64,000 nt of DNA from VRUE01 sp963718775 (GTDB lineage: Bacteria > Actinomycetota > Thermoleophilia > Solirubrobacterales > 70-9): NCBI GenBank assembly GCA_963718775.1, contig OY970377.1:1488001-1552000 (forward strand). The letters run 5' to 3'. The translations under genes and the position numbers were made by a program. This document shows, one piece after another, positions 45,849 through 54,316 of the stretch. A model generated the notes under the pieces. The model made no database searches, was not told the origin of the DNA, and worked only from the letters and a program-made list of their open reading frames with translations. How positions within the stretch are numbered: position 1 is the stretch's first letter; the number at the start of each line of letters is the position of its first letter.

Positions 45849-45890
45849 ACGTCAACTTTTGAGACTCACTGGCAACTCGCGAGGAGTGGA

Positions 45891-46907
45891 ATGGCGATGG
45901 CGACAGAGAGGCAAGACGGGATGGGCATCGAGGTCGAAGGCCTGGTCCGCGAGTTCAAGAACGGGCCGCGCGCGGTCGACGGAATCGACCTGCGGGTCGA
46001 GGCCGGTGAGATCTACGGCTTTCTCGGCCCCAACGGCGCCGGCAAGTCGACGACCGTGCTGATGCTGACCACGCTGCTGCCCCCGACGGCAGGCACGGCG
46101 CGCGTCGCCGGCTACGACATCGTCAAGGACGGCCCGCGGGTTCGGTCCTCGATCGGCGCAGCGCTGCAGGAGGCGGCGCTGGACCCGCTGCTGACCGGTC
46201 GCGAGCACATGCGCCTGCAGACCGCCCTGCACGGGCTGCCCAAGGCCGAGCGCAGCGAGCGCGGGCAGGAGCTGCTGGAGCGGGTCGGCCTGGCCCAGGC
46301 CGCCGACCGCAAGGTGGGCGGCTACTCAGGCGGGATGAAACGGCGCCTCGACCTGGCCCTGGCGCTTGCCCACGGCCCTCGCATCCTCTTTCTCGACGAG
46401 CCCACGACCGGCCTCGACATCCAGAGCCGCACCGCGCTCTGGGACGAGGTGGCGCGGCTCGCCGCCGAGGAGGGCGTGACGGTCTTCCTCACCACGCAGT
46501 ACCTCGAGGAGGCCGACGCCCTCGCCGGCCGGGTCGGGATCATCGACCACGGCCACATCGTCGCCGAGGGCACTCCCACCGAGCTGAAGGCCGAGATCGG
46601 CCGGCCGACGGTCGAAGCAGAGCCGTGCGACCAATCCGAACGCGAGCGGCTCGCCGCCGTGTTGGAGCGCTTCGGGCCCCGCGCCGGAGCGCCACCGCGC
46701 AGCGCCGCGGCACGGCTGGAGGGCGGCGAGTCCCAGCTCGCCGAGGTGGTGCGAGCGCTCGACGCCGAGGGGATCGCGATCGAGCGCCTGCAGCTGCACG
46801 CCCCCTCGCTCGACGACGTCTTCCTCGCCAAGACCGGGCGGTCGCTGGAGGGCGCCGGCGACGCCGAGGAGGCTGAGGAGGCGCCCGAGGCGGTGCCGGC
46901 GGCGTGA
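45891..46907 (+). CDS. ABC exporter ATPase (DrrA-like)
   Basis: A 338-residue ATPase: Walker A FLGPNGAGKST (about 44-54), signature YSGGMKRRLDLALAL, Walker B ILFLDEPTTGLD, and the GLDIQSR and VFLTTQYLEEADALAGRVGIIDHG blocks typical of the DrrA daunorubicin-resistance group. A long C-terminal extension ends in an acidic Glu/Ala tail. The ATG at 45891 has GAGGAG just upstream. First gene of the exporter operon; GTGA overlap with the first permease. Confidence 0.9.
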   Translation: MAMATERQDGMGIEVEGLVREFKNGPRAVDGIDLRVEAGEIYGFLGPNGAGKSTTVLMLTTLLPPTAGTARVAGYDIVKDGPRVRSSIGAALQEAALDPLLTGREHMRLQTALHGLPKAERSERGQELLERVGLAQAADRKVGGYSGGMKRRLDLALALAHGPRILFLDEPTTGLDIQSRTALWDEVARLAAEEGVTVFLTTQYLEEADALAGRVGIIDHGHIVAEGTPTELKAEIGRPTVEAEPCDQSERERLAAVLERFGPRAGAPPRSAAARLEGGESQLAEVVRALDAEGIAIERLQLHAPSLDDVFLAKTGRSLEGAGDAEEAEEAPEAVPAA

Positions 46908-47683
46908 GCAGCAGCCTCGGCATCCAGGTCGGGCAGCTCGCTCGCCGCTCGATACTGCGCACCCTGCGCCAGCCGGCCTCGATCGTGCCGGCGCTGATCT
47001 TCCCGCTCTTCCTGCTCGCCGTTAACTCGGGTGGCCTCAAAGACGCGACCAACCTGCCCGGCTTCCCGACCGACTCCTACCTCACCTTCGCCCTCGCCGT
47101 GCCCTTTGTGCAGGGGGCGCTGTTCTCGGTGATGAACTCCGGGACCGACCTGGCCCGCGACATCGAGACCGGCTTCCTCAACCGTCTGGCGCTGACGCCT
47201 CTGCGCGGCGTGGCCCTGCTCAGCGGCCTGCTCGCCGGCGCTGTCGTGCTCGGCGTCGTGCAGGCGGCGACCTACCTGACGGTCGGCCTGATCGCCGGCG
47301 CCGAACTGGCCGCCGGCGTGGGCGGAGCGCTGGTCATCGTCGCGCTCTCGGTGCTGATCATGGTCGGCTTCGGCTCGATCGGCCTCTTCGTCGCCCTGCG
47401 CGCCGGCTCCGGCGAGGCCGTGCAGAGCCTCTTCCCAGTCTTCTTCGTCTTCCTCTTCATCTCCTCGATGGCGCTGCCGCTCGACCTGATCCAGACCCAG
47501 TGGTTCCACGACATCGCCTCGGCCAACCCGGTCTCCTACCTGCTGGCGGCCTTCCGCTCGCTGCTGATCGAAGGCTGGGACGTCGGCGCCCTGGCCCTCG
47601 GCTTCGCGATCGCCCTGACCGTCCTGGTGATCGGGATGGCGGCGGCGAGCAGCGCCCTGAAAACCCGGCTGGTGCGCACGTGA
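46904..47683 (+). CDS. ABC-2 type exporter permease 1
   Basis: A 259-residue permease with six helices and the ABC-2 pattern: RSILRTLRQPASIVPALIFPLFLLAVNSGG, MNSGTDLARDIETGFLNRLALTPLRGVALLSG, and PLDLIQTQWFHDIASANPVSYLLAAFRSLLI. DrrB-like. It probably forms a heterodimer with permease 2. GTG start overlapping the ATPase stop; its own stop overlaps the next GTG (47680-47683). Confidence 0.88.
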   Translation: MSSSLGIQVGQLARRSILRTLRQPASIVPALIFPLFLLAVNSGGLKDATNLPGFPTDSYLTFALAVPFVQGALFSVMNSGTDLARDIETGFLNRLALTPLRGVALLSGLLAGAVVLGVVQAATYLTVGLIAGAELAAGVGGALVIVALSVLIMVGFGSIGLFVALRAGSGEAVQSLFPVFFVFLFISSMALPLDLIQTQWFHDIASANPVSYLLAAFRSLLIEGWDVGALALGFAIALTVLVIGMAAASSALKTRLVRT

Positions 47684-48471
47684 GCGGCGGCGGGCGCGGC
47701 ACGGCGAGCTTCAGCGCGGTCGCCCGCGCGGTCGCCTGGCGCAGCATCCACAACTTCTTCTCCAACCCGGCCTTCCTGATTCCGGCGATCGTCTTCCCGC
47801 TCTTCTTCTTCGTCGCCTTCGCCGGCGGGCTCTCCGCCGTCGGCAACGTCCCCGGCTTCGACTTCCCGAGCGGCTACACCGCCTTCCAGTTCGTCTTCGT
47901 GCTGCTCCAGTCGGCGGCCTTCGGCGGCGTCTTCACCGGCTTCGGCATCGCCCGCGACTTCGAGATCGGCTTCGCCAACCGCTACCTGCTCGCCGCCGCC
48001 AACCGCAACGGAATCGTCGCCGGCTACGCGCTGGCGGCGCTGACCCGCGCCCTGACCACCTGGGCGGTGCTGACCACGATCGCCCTGATCGCCGGCATGG
48101 ACGTGGGCGGCGGCGGCGTCGACCTCTTCGGGCTCTTCGGGCTCGCCGTGCTGACCAACGTCGCGGCGACGATGTGGGCAGCCGGCGTGGCAATGCGAGT
48201 GCGCTCGATCCAGGGCGGCCCGCTGATGCAGTTCCCCGTCTTCCTGACCCTCTTCCTTGCCCCGGTCTACGTGCCGCTCAGCCTGCTCAGCGGCTGGATC
48301 CACGCGGTCGCCTCGGTCAACCCGGTCACCGCCATGCTCGAGGCCGGTCGCGGCTTCATCTCCGGCGAGCCGGAGGTCGTCGCGCTCGCCTTCGCGGTCG
48401 CCTTCACGCTGCCGATCCTCTTCGCCCTCTGGGCCCGCGGCGGCCTCAAGCGCGCCGAAGCGGCCGGCTGA
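47680..48471 (+). CDS. ABC-2 type exporter permease 2
   Basis: A 263-residue permease, paralogous to permease 1: SIHNFFSNPAFLIPAIVFPLFFFVAFAGG, FGIARDFEIGFANRYLLAAANRNGIVAGYALAAL, LSLLSGWIHAVASVNPVTAMLEAGRGFISG. The GTG at 47680 lies within the stop of permease 1. The operon ends 6 bp later in a 21-bp perfect hairpin. Substrate probably a hydrophobic drug, pigment or lipid, as for Drr-type systems. Confidence 0.88.
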   Translation: MSGGGRGTASFSAVARAVAWRSIHNFFSNPAFLIPAIVFPLFFFVAFAGGLSAVGNVPGFDFPSGYTAFQFVFVLLQSAAFGGVFTGFGIARDFEIGFANRYLLAAANRNGIVAGYALAALTRALTTWAVLTTIALIAGMDVGGGGVDLFGLFGLAVLTNVAATMWAAGVAMRVRSIQGGPLMQFPVFLTLFLAPVYVPLSLLSGWIHAVASVNPVTAMLEAGRGFISGEPEVVALAFAVAFTLPILFALWARGGLKRAEAAG

Positions 48472-48476
48472 CTAGC

Positions 48477-48525
48477 CGCGAAACCGTCTCAACCCGCGTA
48501 TATGGCGGGTTGAGACGGTTTCGCG
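48477..48525. terminator. Perfect 21-bp hairpin terminator
   Basis: The arm 48477-48497 (starting CGCGAAACCGTCTC) pairs without mismatch with 48505-48525 around the 7-base loop GTATATG. It sits 5 bp after the exporter operon and 10 bp before the convergent queuosine gene end. No T-run, so it is probably a U-less or Rho-assisted bidirectional terminator. Confidence 0.7.
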
Positions 48526-48535
48526 ATATCGAGGC

Positions 48536-49474
48536 TTAGTAAGCGGTGTTGCGGGAGCGCGGACGGGGGATCGCCTTGTAGCGCTCCTCGCGGCCGCGGT
48601 TCCAGAGGGCGGCGTCGATTTCGGCCGGCGAGAAGCCGGTGGCGGCCGAGAGCAGCTCGATCGCGTGCAGGGCGCAGGCGCGCAGCTCGACCTCCTCGGC
48701 GGAGCCATGGGTGAGCAGCTCGGCGGCCTCGATCGCGGCCTCCAGCTCCGCGTCGAGGCGGAGGACGCCGTCGATGCGCAGCACGTGCGGGACGACGTTG
48801 TCGGCGAAGGCGGTGAGCTGGTCTTCGTCGAGCAGCGGGGCGACGCCGGAGCGGTTGAGATCGGCGGCCGCAATCTGGGCCCGCTTGAAGAAGGGGACGG
48901 GTTGCTCCTCGTAGGTGGAGACGTCGGCGAAGGCGATCCAGTCCGCCAGCAGATCGGCGAGAGCGACGGCCGATCCGTCGGCGTCGTCGACGACGGCCTC
49001 GAAACGACCGGCGTGATCGGCGCGAACGCGCTCGCCGACGTCGCGCAGCGAGGTCGCGTACTGCGCCATCAGCGGGTGGTCGGGGTCCTGGCCGACGATC
49101 GCGGCGATGTCGGGGGCCTGGAATTGGGTCAGCTCGTCGGCGCCCCAAGCGCCCGAGGCGCGAAAGCGCTCGGTCAGCCCGGCCGCGATCGTGAAGTAGC
49201 CGCTGTGGCCGGGCCGCTTGCGGATCGTCGGCCACCATCCGGAGCCGAAGTTGATCGCGTCGAGGCAGACGACGAACGCGGCACGCAACTCGCGATCCCC
49301 CTCGACGAGGTGGGTCGCCGGGTCGGGGGGAGGCGGGGCGGGAAGCGCGGCCAGCGTCGCCGCGTAGCCTTCGATCGCCCCTTCCTTGATCTCCACCGAG
49401 CGGGCCAGCCCGGCAACTCGCGCGCAGGCGCTGCGCACCTGGTCCGGGGTCGAGCTGGTCGCCTCAGCCGTCAC
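48536..49474 (-). CDS. Queuosine salvage protein Qng1 (DUF2419)
   Basis: A 312-residue protein of the DUF2419/Qng1 family, which releases queuine from queuosine 5'-monophosphate. Typical blocks: FVVCLDAINFGSGWW, FTIAAGLTERFRASGAW, LTQFQAPDIAAIVGQDPDHPLMAQYATSLRDVGERV, FADVSTYEEQPVPFFKRAQIAAADL, LTAFADNVVPHVLRIDGVLRLD and SAEEVELRACALHAIELL. Best known in eukaryotes, with bacterial members such as that of Sphaerobacter. It suggests the cell salvages queuine for tRNA. It stands alone. GTG start at 49474. Confidence 0.85.
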   Translation of the reverse strand: MTAEATSSTPDQVRSACARVAGLARSVEIKEGAIEGYAATLAALPAPPPPDPATHLVEGDRELRAAFVVCLDAINFGSGWWPTIRKRPGHSGYFTIAAGLTERFRASGAWGADELTQFQAPDIAAIVGQDPDHPLMAQYATSLRDVGERVRADHAGRFEAVVDDADGSAVALADLLADWIAFADVSTYEEQPVPFFKRAQIAAADLNRSGVAPLLDEDQLTAFADNVVPHVLRIDGVLRLDAELEAAIEAAELLTHGSAEEVELRACALHAIELLSAATGFSPAEIDAALWNRGREERYKAIPRPRSRNTAY

Positions 49475-49541
49475 CGGCTGAGCTTCCCATCTTCACCCGC
49501 AGACGCGCATTTACCTCACGCGCCTGCGAGCAAGATGGCAA

Positions 49542-50483
49542 TTAGCGGATCGCCCGCTGGGCAAAAACAGCAACCCGGTGATGCCGCTGGCGCAGGCGCT
49601 GCAGGCGCTTGCGGCGCTGCTGCCTGACACGGGCGCGCTGCTTGTGCGCAGCCGATTTCGCCATCACCGCGTTGGTGCTCGGCTGCTCTGCGCCCGGCAC
49701 GACGACGGGCTCCGCCTCGGTGCCGACCCCGGTCAGCGTCACCTGGGCGCCGCCGTCCGAATCGCCGAAGAGGCCGAGGCGGGCGGTCTTCACGCCGGTG
49801 CTGAGCGGCTGGAAGCGAACCACCATGTTGCAGCTCGAGCCGGGAGCGAGCATGAACCCGGTGCAGCTCTCGTCGAGCAGCTGGAAGCTGCCGATCGCGC
49901 CGCCGGCGATCACGGCGATGAAGGCGCCGCCGGGATAGTTGCCGCTGTTGGTGATCTCGATCGTCTTGGTGACACCGGCCGAGCCGACCGCGGCGGAGCC
50001 GAAGTTGGTCGGCTCGCTGGCCGCGCCGATCACTGCTCGGCCGCCTTCGCCACTCAGGTCGGCGTAGAAGTTGGCGCCTTCTTCCGAGCTGGCGCGCAGC
50101 TGCGCCTCGAAGGGAACGGCGTCGTAGGGGTTGAAGTTGACCTGCACCGAGCAGGCTTCGGTCGGGCTCAGGTAACGGCCGTTGCAGTCGTTCATACCGA
50201 ACCAGTAGGCGCCTGCCCCCGACCCGACGATGTCGACGGAGTTGACCTGCGTCGTCCCTTCGCCGTTGTTGCGCAGCTGGAACATCGCCTGGCTGTTTTC
50301 GCGGTTGACCTGCCGCAAGCCGAAGTCGTAGCTGCCGGGCTCGAAAGCCAGCTGCGGCGGGCCGCTCGGCAGGGGAGCGGCCGAGGCGCCGGCAGGAAGA
50401 GCGGCGAACAACGCGCAGATGCCGAGGACGAGGGTCAGAGCGGAGGCCCTCGCGGTTCTTGGGTTAGGTCGGATTGAGATCAT
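49542..50483 (-). CDS. Secreted protein with HYDIN/choice-of-anchor-type Ig repeats
   Basis: A 313-residue exported protein: signal peptide (ALTLVLGICALFAALPAGASA) and two consecutive Ig-like repeats of about 100 residues each with the ASPM-SPD2-Hydin/choice-of-anchor pattern (FEPGSYDFGLRQVNRENSQAMFQLRNNGEG ... LSPTEACSVQVNFNP and EPTNFGSAAVGSAGVTKTIEITNSGN ... LAPGSSCNMVVRFQPLS). A basic low-complexity tail (HKQRARVRQQRRKRLQRLRQRHHR) ends it. It probably sits in or on the wall. Divergent from the hydrolase. Confidence 0.78.
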   Translation of the reverse strand: MISIRPNPRTARASALTLVLGICALFAALPAGASAAPLPSGPPQLAFEPGSYDFGLRQVNRENSQAMFQLRNNGEGTTQVNSVDIVGSGAGAYWFGMNDCNGRYLSPTEACSVQVNFNPYDAVPFEAQLRASSEEGANFYADLSGEGGRAVIGAASEPTNFGSAAVGSAGVTKTIEITNSGNYPGGAFIAVIAGGAIGSFQLLDESCTGFMLAPGSSCNMVVRFQPLSTGVKTARLGLFGDSDGGAQVTLTGVGTEAEPVVVPGAEQPSTNAVMAKSAAHKQRARVRQQRRKRLQRLRQRHHRVAVFAQRAIR

Positions 50484-50577
50484 GGACGCCTCATCGACCG
50501 TCGCGCTCGTCTATTTGACGATGCGACAAACCTTTCACGAAAGGGTGCGATATGGGGACGATCAGGTGGCACGGACG

Positions 50578-51450
50578 ATGGCGCTGACCGAACGGGTGCG
50601 TGAGTGGCAGGGGACCGGCGAGAGCGTCGAGTTCCGTGGCTACGCGATCCACAGCTTCCGCAAGGAGGGCGAGGGACCGCTGCTGTTGCTCCTCCACGGC
50701 TTCCCCTCCAGCTCCTACGACTGGCGAGCGCTGCTCGGCGAAGAAGCCGGACGCAACGTGCTCGCCTTCGACTTCCTCGGCTTCGGCCTCTCGGCGAAGC
50801 CCCGCGATCACGACTACAGCCTCTTCTGGCAGGCCGACCTCACCGAAGAGCTGGTCCGCCGCCACGGCGGCGGCCGGGCCGTCTTCGTCCTCGCCCACGA
50901 CATGGGCACCTCGGTCGCCAACGAGCTGATGGCACGTGACCTCGAGGGACGCCTGGAGATGAACCTCGCCGGGATCATGCTCTTCAACGGCAGCATGGTG
51001 CTGGAAGCGGCCAGCCCGACGCTGGCGCAGCGGGCGTTGCGCAGCCGCCTCGGGCCGCTCGTCGCCAAGCTCTCCAGCGAGCGCGTCTTCCGCCAGCAGT
51101 TCGGCTCTGTCTTCTCGGCGGACCATCCGCTCGGCGACGCCGAGGCCGACGACCAGTGGTCGCTGGTCTGCCACAACGGCGGCCGTACCCTCGGTCACCG
51201 CCTCGTCTCCTACATGGACCAGCGCGAAGAGCACGCCGAGCGCTGGCACGGCGCGATCCGCGATTGGGACGGCGAGCTCAGCCTCGCCTGGGGCCTGCGC
51301 GACCCCGTGGCGACGACCGCGGTGCTGGCGGCGCTGCGCGAGCTGCGCCCGTCCGTCCCAGTCACCGAGCTGCCCGAGCTCGCCCACTACCCGCAGCTTG
51401 AAGACCCAGGCCAGATCGCCGGCGCACTGCGCGGCGTCTTCCCCCGCTAG
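50578..51450 (+). CDS. Alpha/beta hydrolase, haloalkane dehalogenase/epoxide hydrolase-like
   Basis: A 290-residue hydrolase: GPLLLLLHGFPSSSYDWRALLG (H-G-F-P oxyanion motif), LAFDFLGFGLSAKPRDHDYS, VFVLAHDMGTSVANELM with Asp as nucleophile, and the late His in ELAHYPQLEDP. The Asp nucleophile points to epoxide- or haloalkane-type chemistry. The ATG at 50578 (MALTERVREWQG) is chosen; a longer frame from 50521 exists. The sigma factor gene starts 11 bp after its stop, so they may be co-transcribed. Confidence 0.8.
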   Translation: MALTERVREWQGTGESVEFRGYAIHSFRKEGEGPLLLLLHGFPSSSYDWRALLGEEAGRNVLAFDFLGFGLSAKPRDHDYSLFWQADLTEELVRRHGGGRAVFVLAHDMGTSVANELMARDLEGRLEMNLAGIMLFNGSMVLEAASPTLAQRALRSRLGPLVAKLSSERVFRQQFGSVFSADHPLGDAEADDQWSLVCHNGGRTLGHRLVSYMDQREEHAERWHGAIRDWDGELSLAWGLRDPVATTAVLAALRELRPSVPVTELPELAHYPQLEDPGQIAGALRGVFPR

Positions 51451-51461
51451 CCGTTGCGTAA

Positions 51462-52712
51462 GTGGAGCCCGTGACCGCCGCTCAAGACAGCGTCATAGAC
51501 CGCACCTTCCGGCGCGAGTCGGGGCGGGCGGTGGCGACGCTGATCCGCGTCACCGGCGACTTCGACGTCGCCGAAGAGGCGGTCCAGGAGGCCTTCGTCG
51601 TCGCCCTCGAGCGCTGGCCGCAGGAGGGGGTGCCGGCCAACCCGGGCGCCTGGATCATCCAGGTCGCCCGCAACCGGGCGATCGACCGCCTGCGTCGCGC
51701 CGGCGTGCTGCGCGACAAGCTGGCGGCTCTGGAGCGGCTCGAATCGCTGCACGCCGAGCCCGAGGACGTCCCCGGCGAGGGGCTCGGCGAGATCGAGGAC
51801 GACCGGCTGCGGCTGATCTTCACTTGCTGCCACCCGGCGCTGGCGATCGAGGCCCGCGTCGCCCTCACCCTGCGCAGCCTCGGCGGCCTCAGCACCACCG
51901 AGATCGCCCGCGCCTTCCTCGCCACCGAGAGCGCTACCGCGCAGCGCATCGTCCGCGCCAAGCGCAAGATCGCCGCGGCGGGGATCCGTTACGAGGTGCC
52001 CGTCGCCGAGCAGATGCCAGAGCGCCTGCCTGCCGTGCTGGCCACGCTGTACCTGGTCTTCAACGAGGGGTACCTGGCCTCGAGCAGCGACTCGCTGGTG
52101 AGGGCCGACCTCAGCGGCGAGGCGATCCGGCTGACCCGCGTCCTCGTCGCGATGCTGCCCCGCGAGCCCGAGGCGCGCGGGCTGCTGGCGCTGATGCTGC
52201 TCACCGACGGGCGGCGGGCGGCGCGGGTCGACGAGGCCGGCGAGCTGGTCCTGCTCGAAGACCAGGACCGCTCGCTGTGGGACCGCGAGCGGATCGGCGA
52301 GGGCCTCGAGCTCTCGCGTGAGGCGGCCGCGGGTGGCCCCGCCGGCCCGTACACGATCCAGGCCCGCATCGCCGCCGTTCACGCCGAAGCGGCAGCCGCC
52401 GCGGAGACCGACTGGACACGCATCGCCCAGCTCTACGCCTGGCATCTCGAGATGGCGCCGAGCCCTGTCGTCGAGCTCAACCGCGCCGTCGCCGTGGCGA
52501 TGAGCGAGGGCCCGGAGCGCGGCCTGGAGCTGATCGACTCGATCGACGGGCTCGGTGGCTACCAGCCACTGCACACCACGCGCGCCGACCTGCTGCGCCG
52601 CCTCGGCCGCGACGGCGAGGCGGCCGAGGCCTACAAGCAGGCCCTGGAGCTGACCGACAACGCCGTCGAGCGCCGCTTCATCGAACGCCGGCTCGCTCAG
52701 GCCTCGGAGTAG
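51462..52712 (+). CDS. ECF sigma factor with DUF6596/TPR C-terminal domain (ECF42-like)
   Basis: A 416-residue sigma factor of the SigI/ECF42 type: sigma-2 TLIRVTGDFDVAEEAVQEAFVVALERWPQEGVPANPGAWIIQVARNRAIDRLRR, sigma-4 TLRSLGGLSTTEIARAFLATESATAQRIVRAKRKI, then the long C-terminal domain PAVLATLYLVFNEGYLASS ... LDEQDR-like ... AYAWHLEMAPSPVVELNRAVAV ... EAAEAYKQALELT with TPR character. ECF42 genes usually sit by DGPF/YCII-domain genes; none is seen here. No anti-sigma factor is needed in this group. Overlaps the convergent MFS gene by 16 bases. Confidence 0.88.
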   Translation: MEPVTAAQDSVIDRTFRRESGRAVATLIRVTGDFDVAEEAVQEAFVVALERWPQEGVPANPGAWIIQVARNRAIDRLRRAGVLRDKLAALERLESLHAEPEDVPGEGLGEIEDDRLRLIFTCCHPALAIEARVALTLRSLGGLSTTEIARAFLATESATAQRIVRAKRKIAAAGIRYEVPVAEQMPERLPAVLATLYLVFNEGYLASSSDSLVRADLSGEAIRLTRVLVAMLPREPEARGLLALMLLTDGRRAARVDEAGELVLLEDQDRSLWDRERIGEGLELSREAAAGGPAGPYTIQARIAAVHAEAAAAAETDWTRIAQLYAWHLEMAPSPVVELNRAVAVAMSEGPERGLELIDSIDGLGGYQPLHTTRADLLRRLGRDGEAAEAYKQALELTDNAVERRFIERRLAQASE

Positions 52713-54208
52713 GCAGGCTCGCGCTCGGTCTCGCCACCATGAGCGTGTTCGGCCATCTCCTCCGGTGAGGGCATCGGCACTTCGCGCAGGACCGTGACTG
52801 CCACCACCACGGCGATGGCAACCAGGGCTGCGCCGATCAGGTAGGCAAGGTGGTAGCCAGAGTTGAGCGCGGCCAGCTGGCCGGCGCCGTCGGCGAGCTG
52901 GTTGTCGGTGCGCTGCGCGGCGAGCGTCGCCAGCACGGCGAGACCGATCGCGCCCCCCACCTGCATGCTGGTGCTGACCACGCCGGAGGCGAGCCCCGAG
53001 TCCTCTGGCGTCGCTCCCGACATCGCCAGCGTCATCAGCGAGGGGAAGGAGGTGCCGACGCCGAAGCCGATCAGCAGCAGCGGCGCCAGCAGATCAGTGA
53101 AGTAGTCGCCGTTCACCGGGGTGCGGGCGAAGAGCAGCAGGCCGATGCCGACCATGATCACGCCCGGGATCAGCGTCGTCCGCGGACCGAAGCGCATGAT
53201 CAGCTTTTCCGAGAAGCCGAGCGACATCGTCCCCATCACGACCGTCGTCGGCAGGAAGGCGAGGCCGACCTCGAGCGCGTCGTAGCCGAGGACCCGCTGC
53301 AGGTAAAGAGCGCCGAGGAAGAACATGCCGAACATGCCAGCGACCAGGAAGGCCTGGATCACGTTGGCCCCGACCACGTTGCGATGGTGGAAGAGGCGCA
53401 GCGGCATCAAAGGGTTCTCGATCCGCGCCTGGCGGGCGATGAAGGCGGCGCCGAGGGCAAGCGAGACCGCGCTCAGGATCAGCGTCTGGGCAGCGCCCCA
53501 GCCGTGCTCGCTGACGCCGAGGATGGCGTAGACGCCGATCATCAGCGAGCTGGTGATCAGGGCGGCGCCGGGAATGTCGGCGCCGGCCTTGAAGCCGATG
53601 CCGGGCTTGTTCTCGACCAGGCGCAGGGCGCCGTAGGCGGTGGCGATGCCGATCGGCAGGTTGATGATGAAGATCCAGTGCCAGCTGATCGCCTGGGTCA
53701 GCGCGCCGCCGAGCAGCAGGCCAATCGAGCCGCCGGCGGAGGCGACGAAGCCGTAGACGCCGATCGCTTTCGCCTGCTCCCGCGGCTCGGGGAACATCGT
53801 CACGATCATTCCCAAGACCACGGCCGAGGAAAGCGCACCGCCAACGCCGGCGAAGAAGCGGCCGGCGATCAGCATCGCCTGGTTCTCGGCCGCCGCGCAG
53901 AGCAGCGAGGCAGCGATGAAGACGCCGAGGCCGATCAGGAACATCTTGCGCTGCCCGAGCAGGTCGCCGAGGCGACCGGCGAGCAGCAGCAGGCCGCCGA
54001 AAGGGACCAGGTAAGCGTTGACGACCCAGGTGAGGTCGCTCTGGGAGAAGCCGAGGCTGTCCTGGATCGTCGGCAGGGCGACGTTGACGATGGTCACGTC
54101 GAGGACGATCATCAGGACTCCCGCGCAGAGAACGTAGAGCGCCAGCCAGCGCGTGCGGTCGGTGTCGGTGTTTCCCTCTGCGGTTCTGGTTGCTGCCTCG
54201 GCGGTCAC
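52697..54208 (-). CDS. MFS drug:proton antiporter, DHA2 family (EmrB/QacA-like)
   Basis: A 503-residue transporter with 14 predicted helices. Motif A-type block LLLLAGRLGDLLGQRKMFLIGLGVFI, the early D-x-T-I-V-N-V-A-L-P (motif D1 of DHA2), and motif C GFVASAGGSIGLLLGGAL. GTG start with AAGGAGG six bases upstream. It faces the HxlR gene over a region with two palindromes and is probably controlled by it. Exports drugs or metabolites using the proton gradient. Confidence 0.88.
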   Translation of the reverse strand: MTAEAATRTAEGNTDTDRTRWLALYVLCAGVLMIVLDVTIVNVALPTIQDSLGFSQSDLTWVVNAYLVPFGGLLLLAGRLGDLLGQRKMFLIGLGVFIAASLLCAAAENQAMLIAGRFFAGVGGALSSAVVLGMIVTMFPEPREQAKAIGVYGFVASAGGSIGLLLGGALTQAISWHWIFIINLPIGIATAYGALRLVENKPGIGFKAGADIPGAALITSSLMIGVYAILGVSEHGWGAAQTLILSAVSLALGAAFIARQARIENPLMPLRLFHHRNVVGANVIQAFLVAGMFGMFFLGALYLQRVLGYDALEVGLAFLPTTVVMGTMSLGFSEKLIMRFGPRTTLIPGVIMVGIGLLLFARTPVNGDYFTDLLAPLLLIGFGVGTSFPSLMTLAMSGATPEDSGLASGVVSTSMQVGGAIGLAVLATLAAQRTDNQLADGAGQLAALNSGYHLAYLIGAALVAIAVVVAVTVLREVPMPSPEEMAEHAHGGETEREPAYSEA

Positions 54209-54250
54209 TGGGGACCTCCTTCTCGTCGCTTGCTTGTGCTCGGGCTACCC

Positions 54251-54284
54251 TAGCAAATGGTTGCTAAACACAACCTCTTGGTTG
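54251..54284. promoter_or_regulatory. HxlR operator candidates: two palindromes
   Basis: TAGCAA-ATGG-TTGCTA (54251-54266) and CAACC-TCTT-GGTTG (54271-54284), both exact inverted repeats with 4-base centres, in the 108-bp AT-rich gap between the divergent MFS pump and HxlR genes. Likely shared control sites. Confidence 0.6.
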
Positions 54285-54316
54285 CAAATTTGAACTAAGG
54301 GACATAGACTCTCGGT

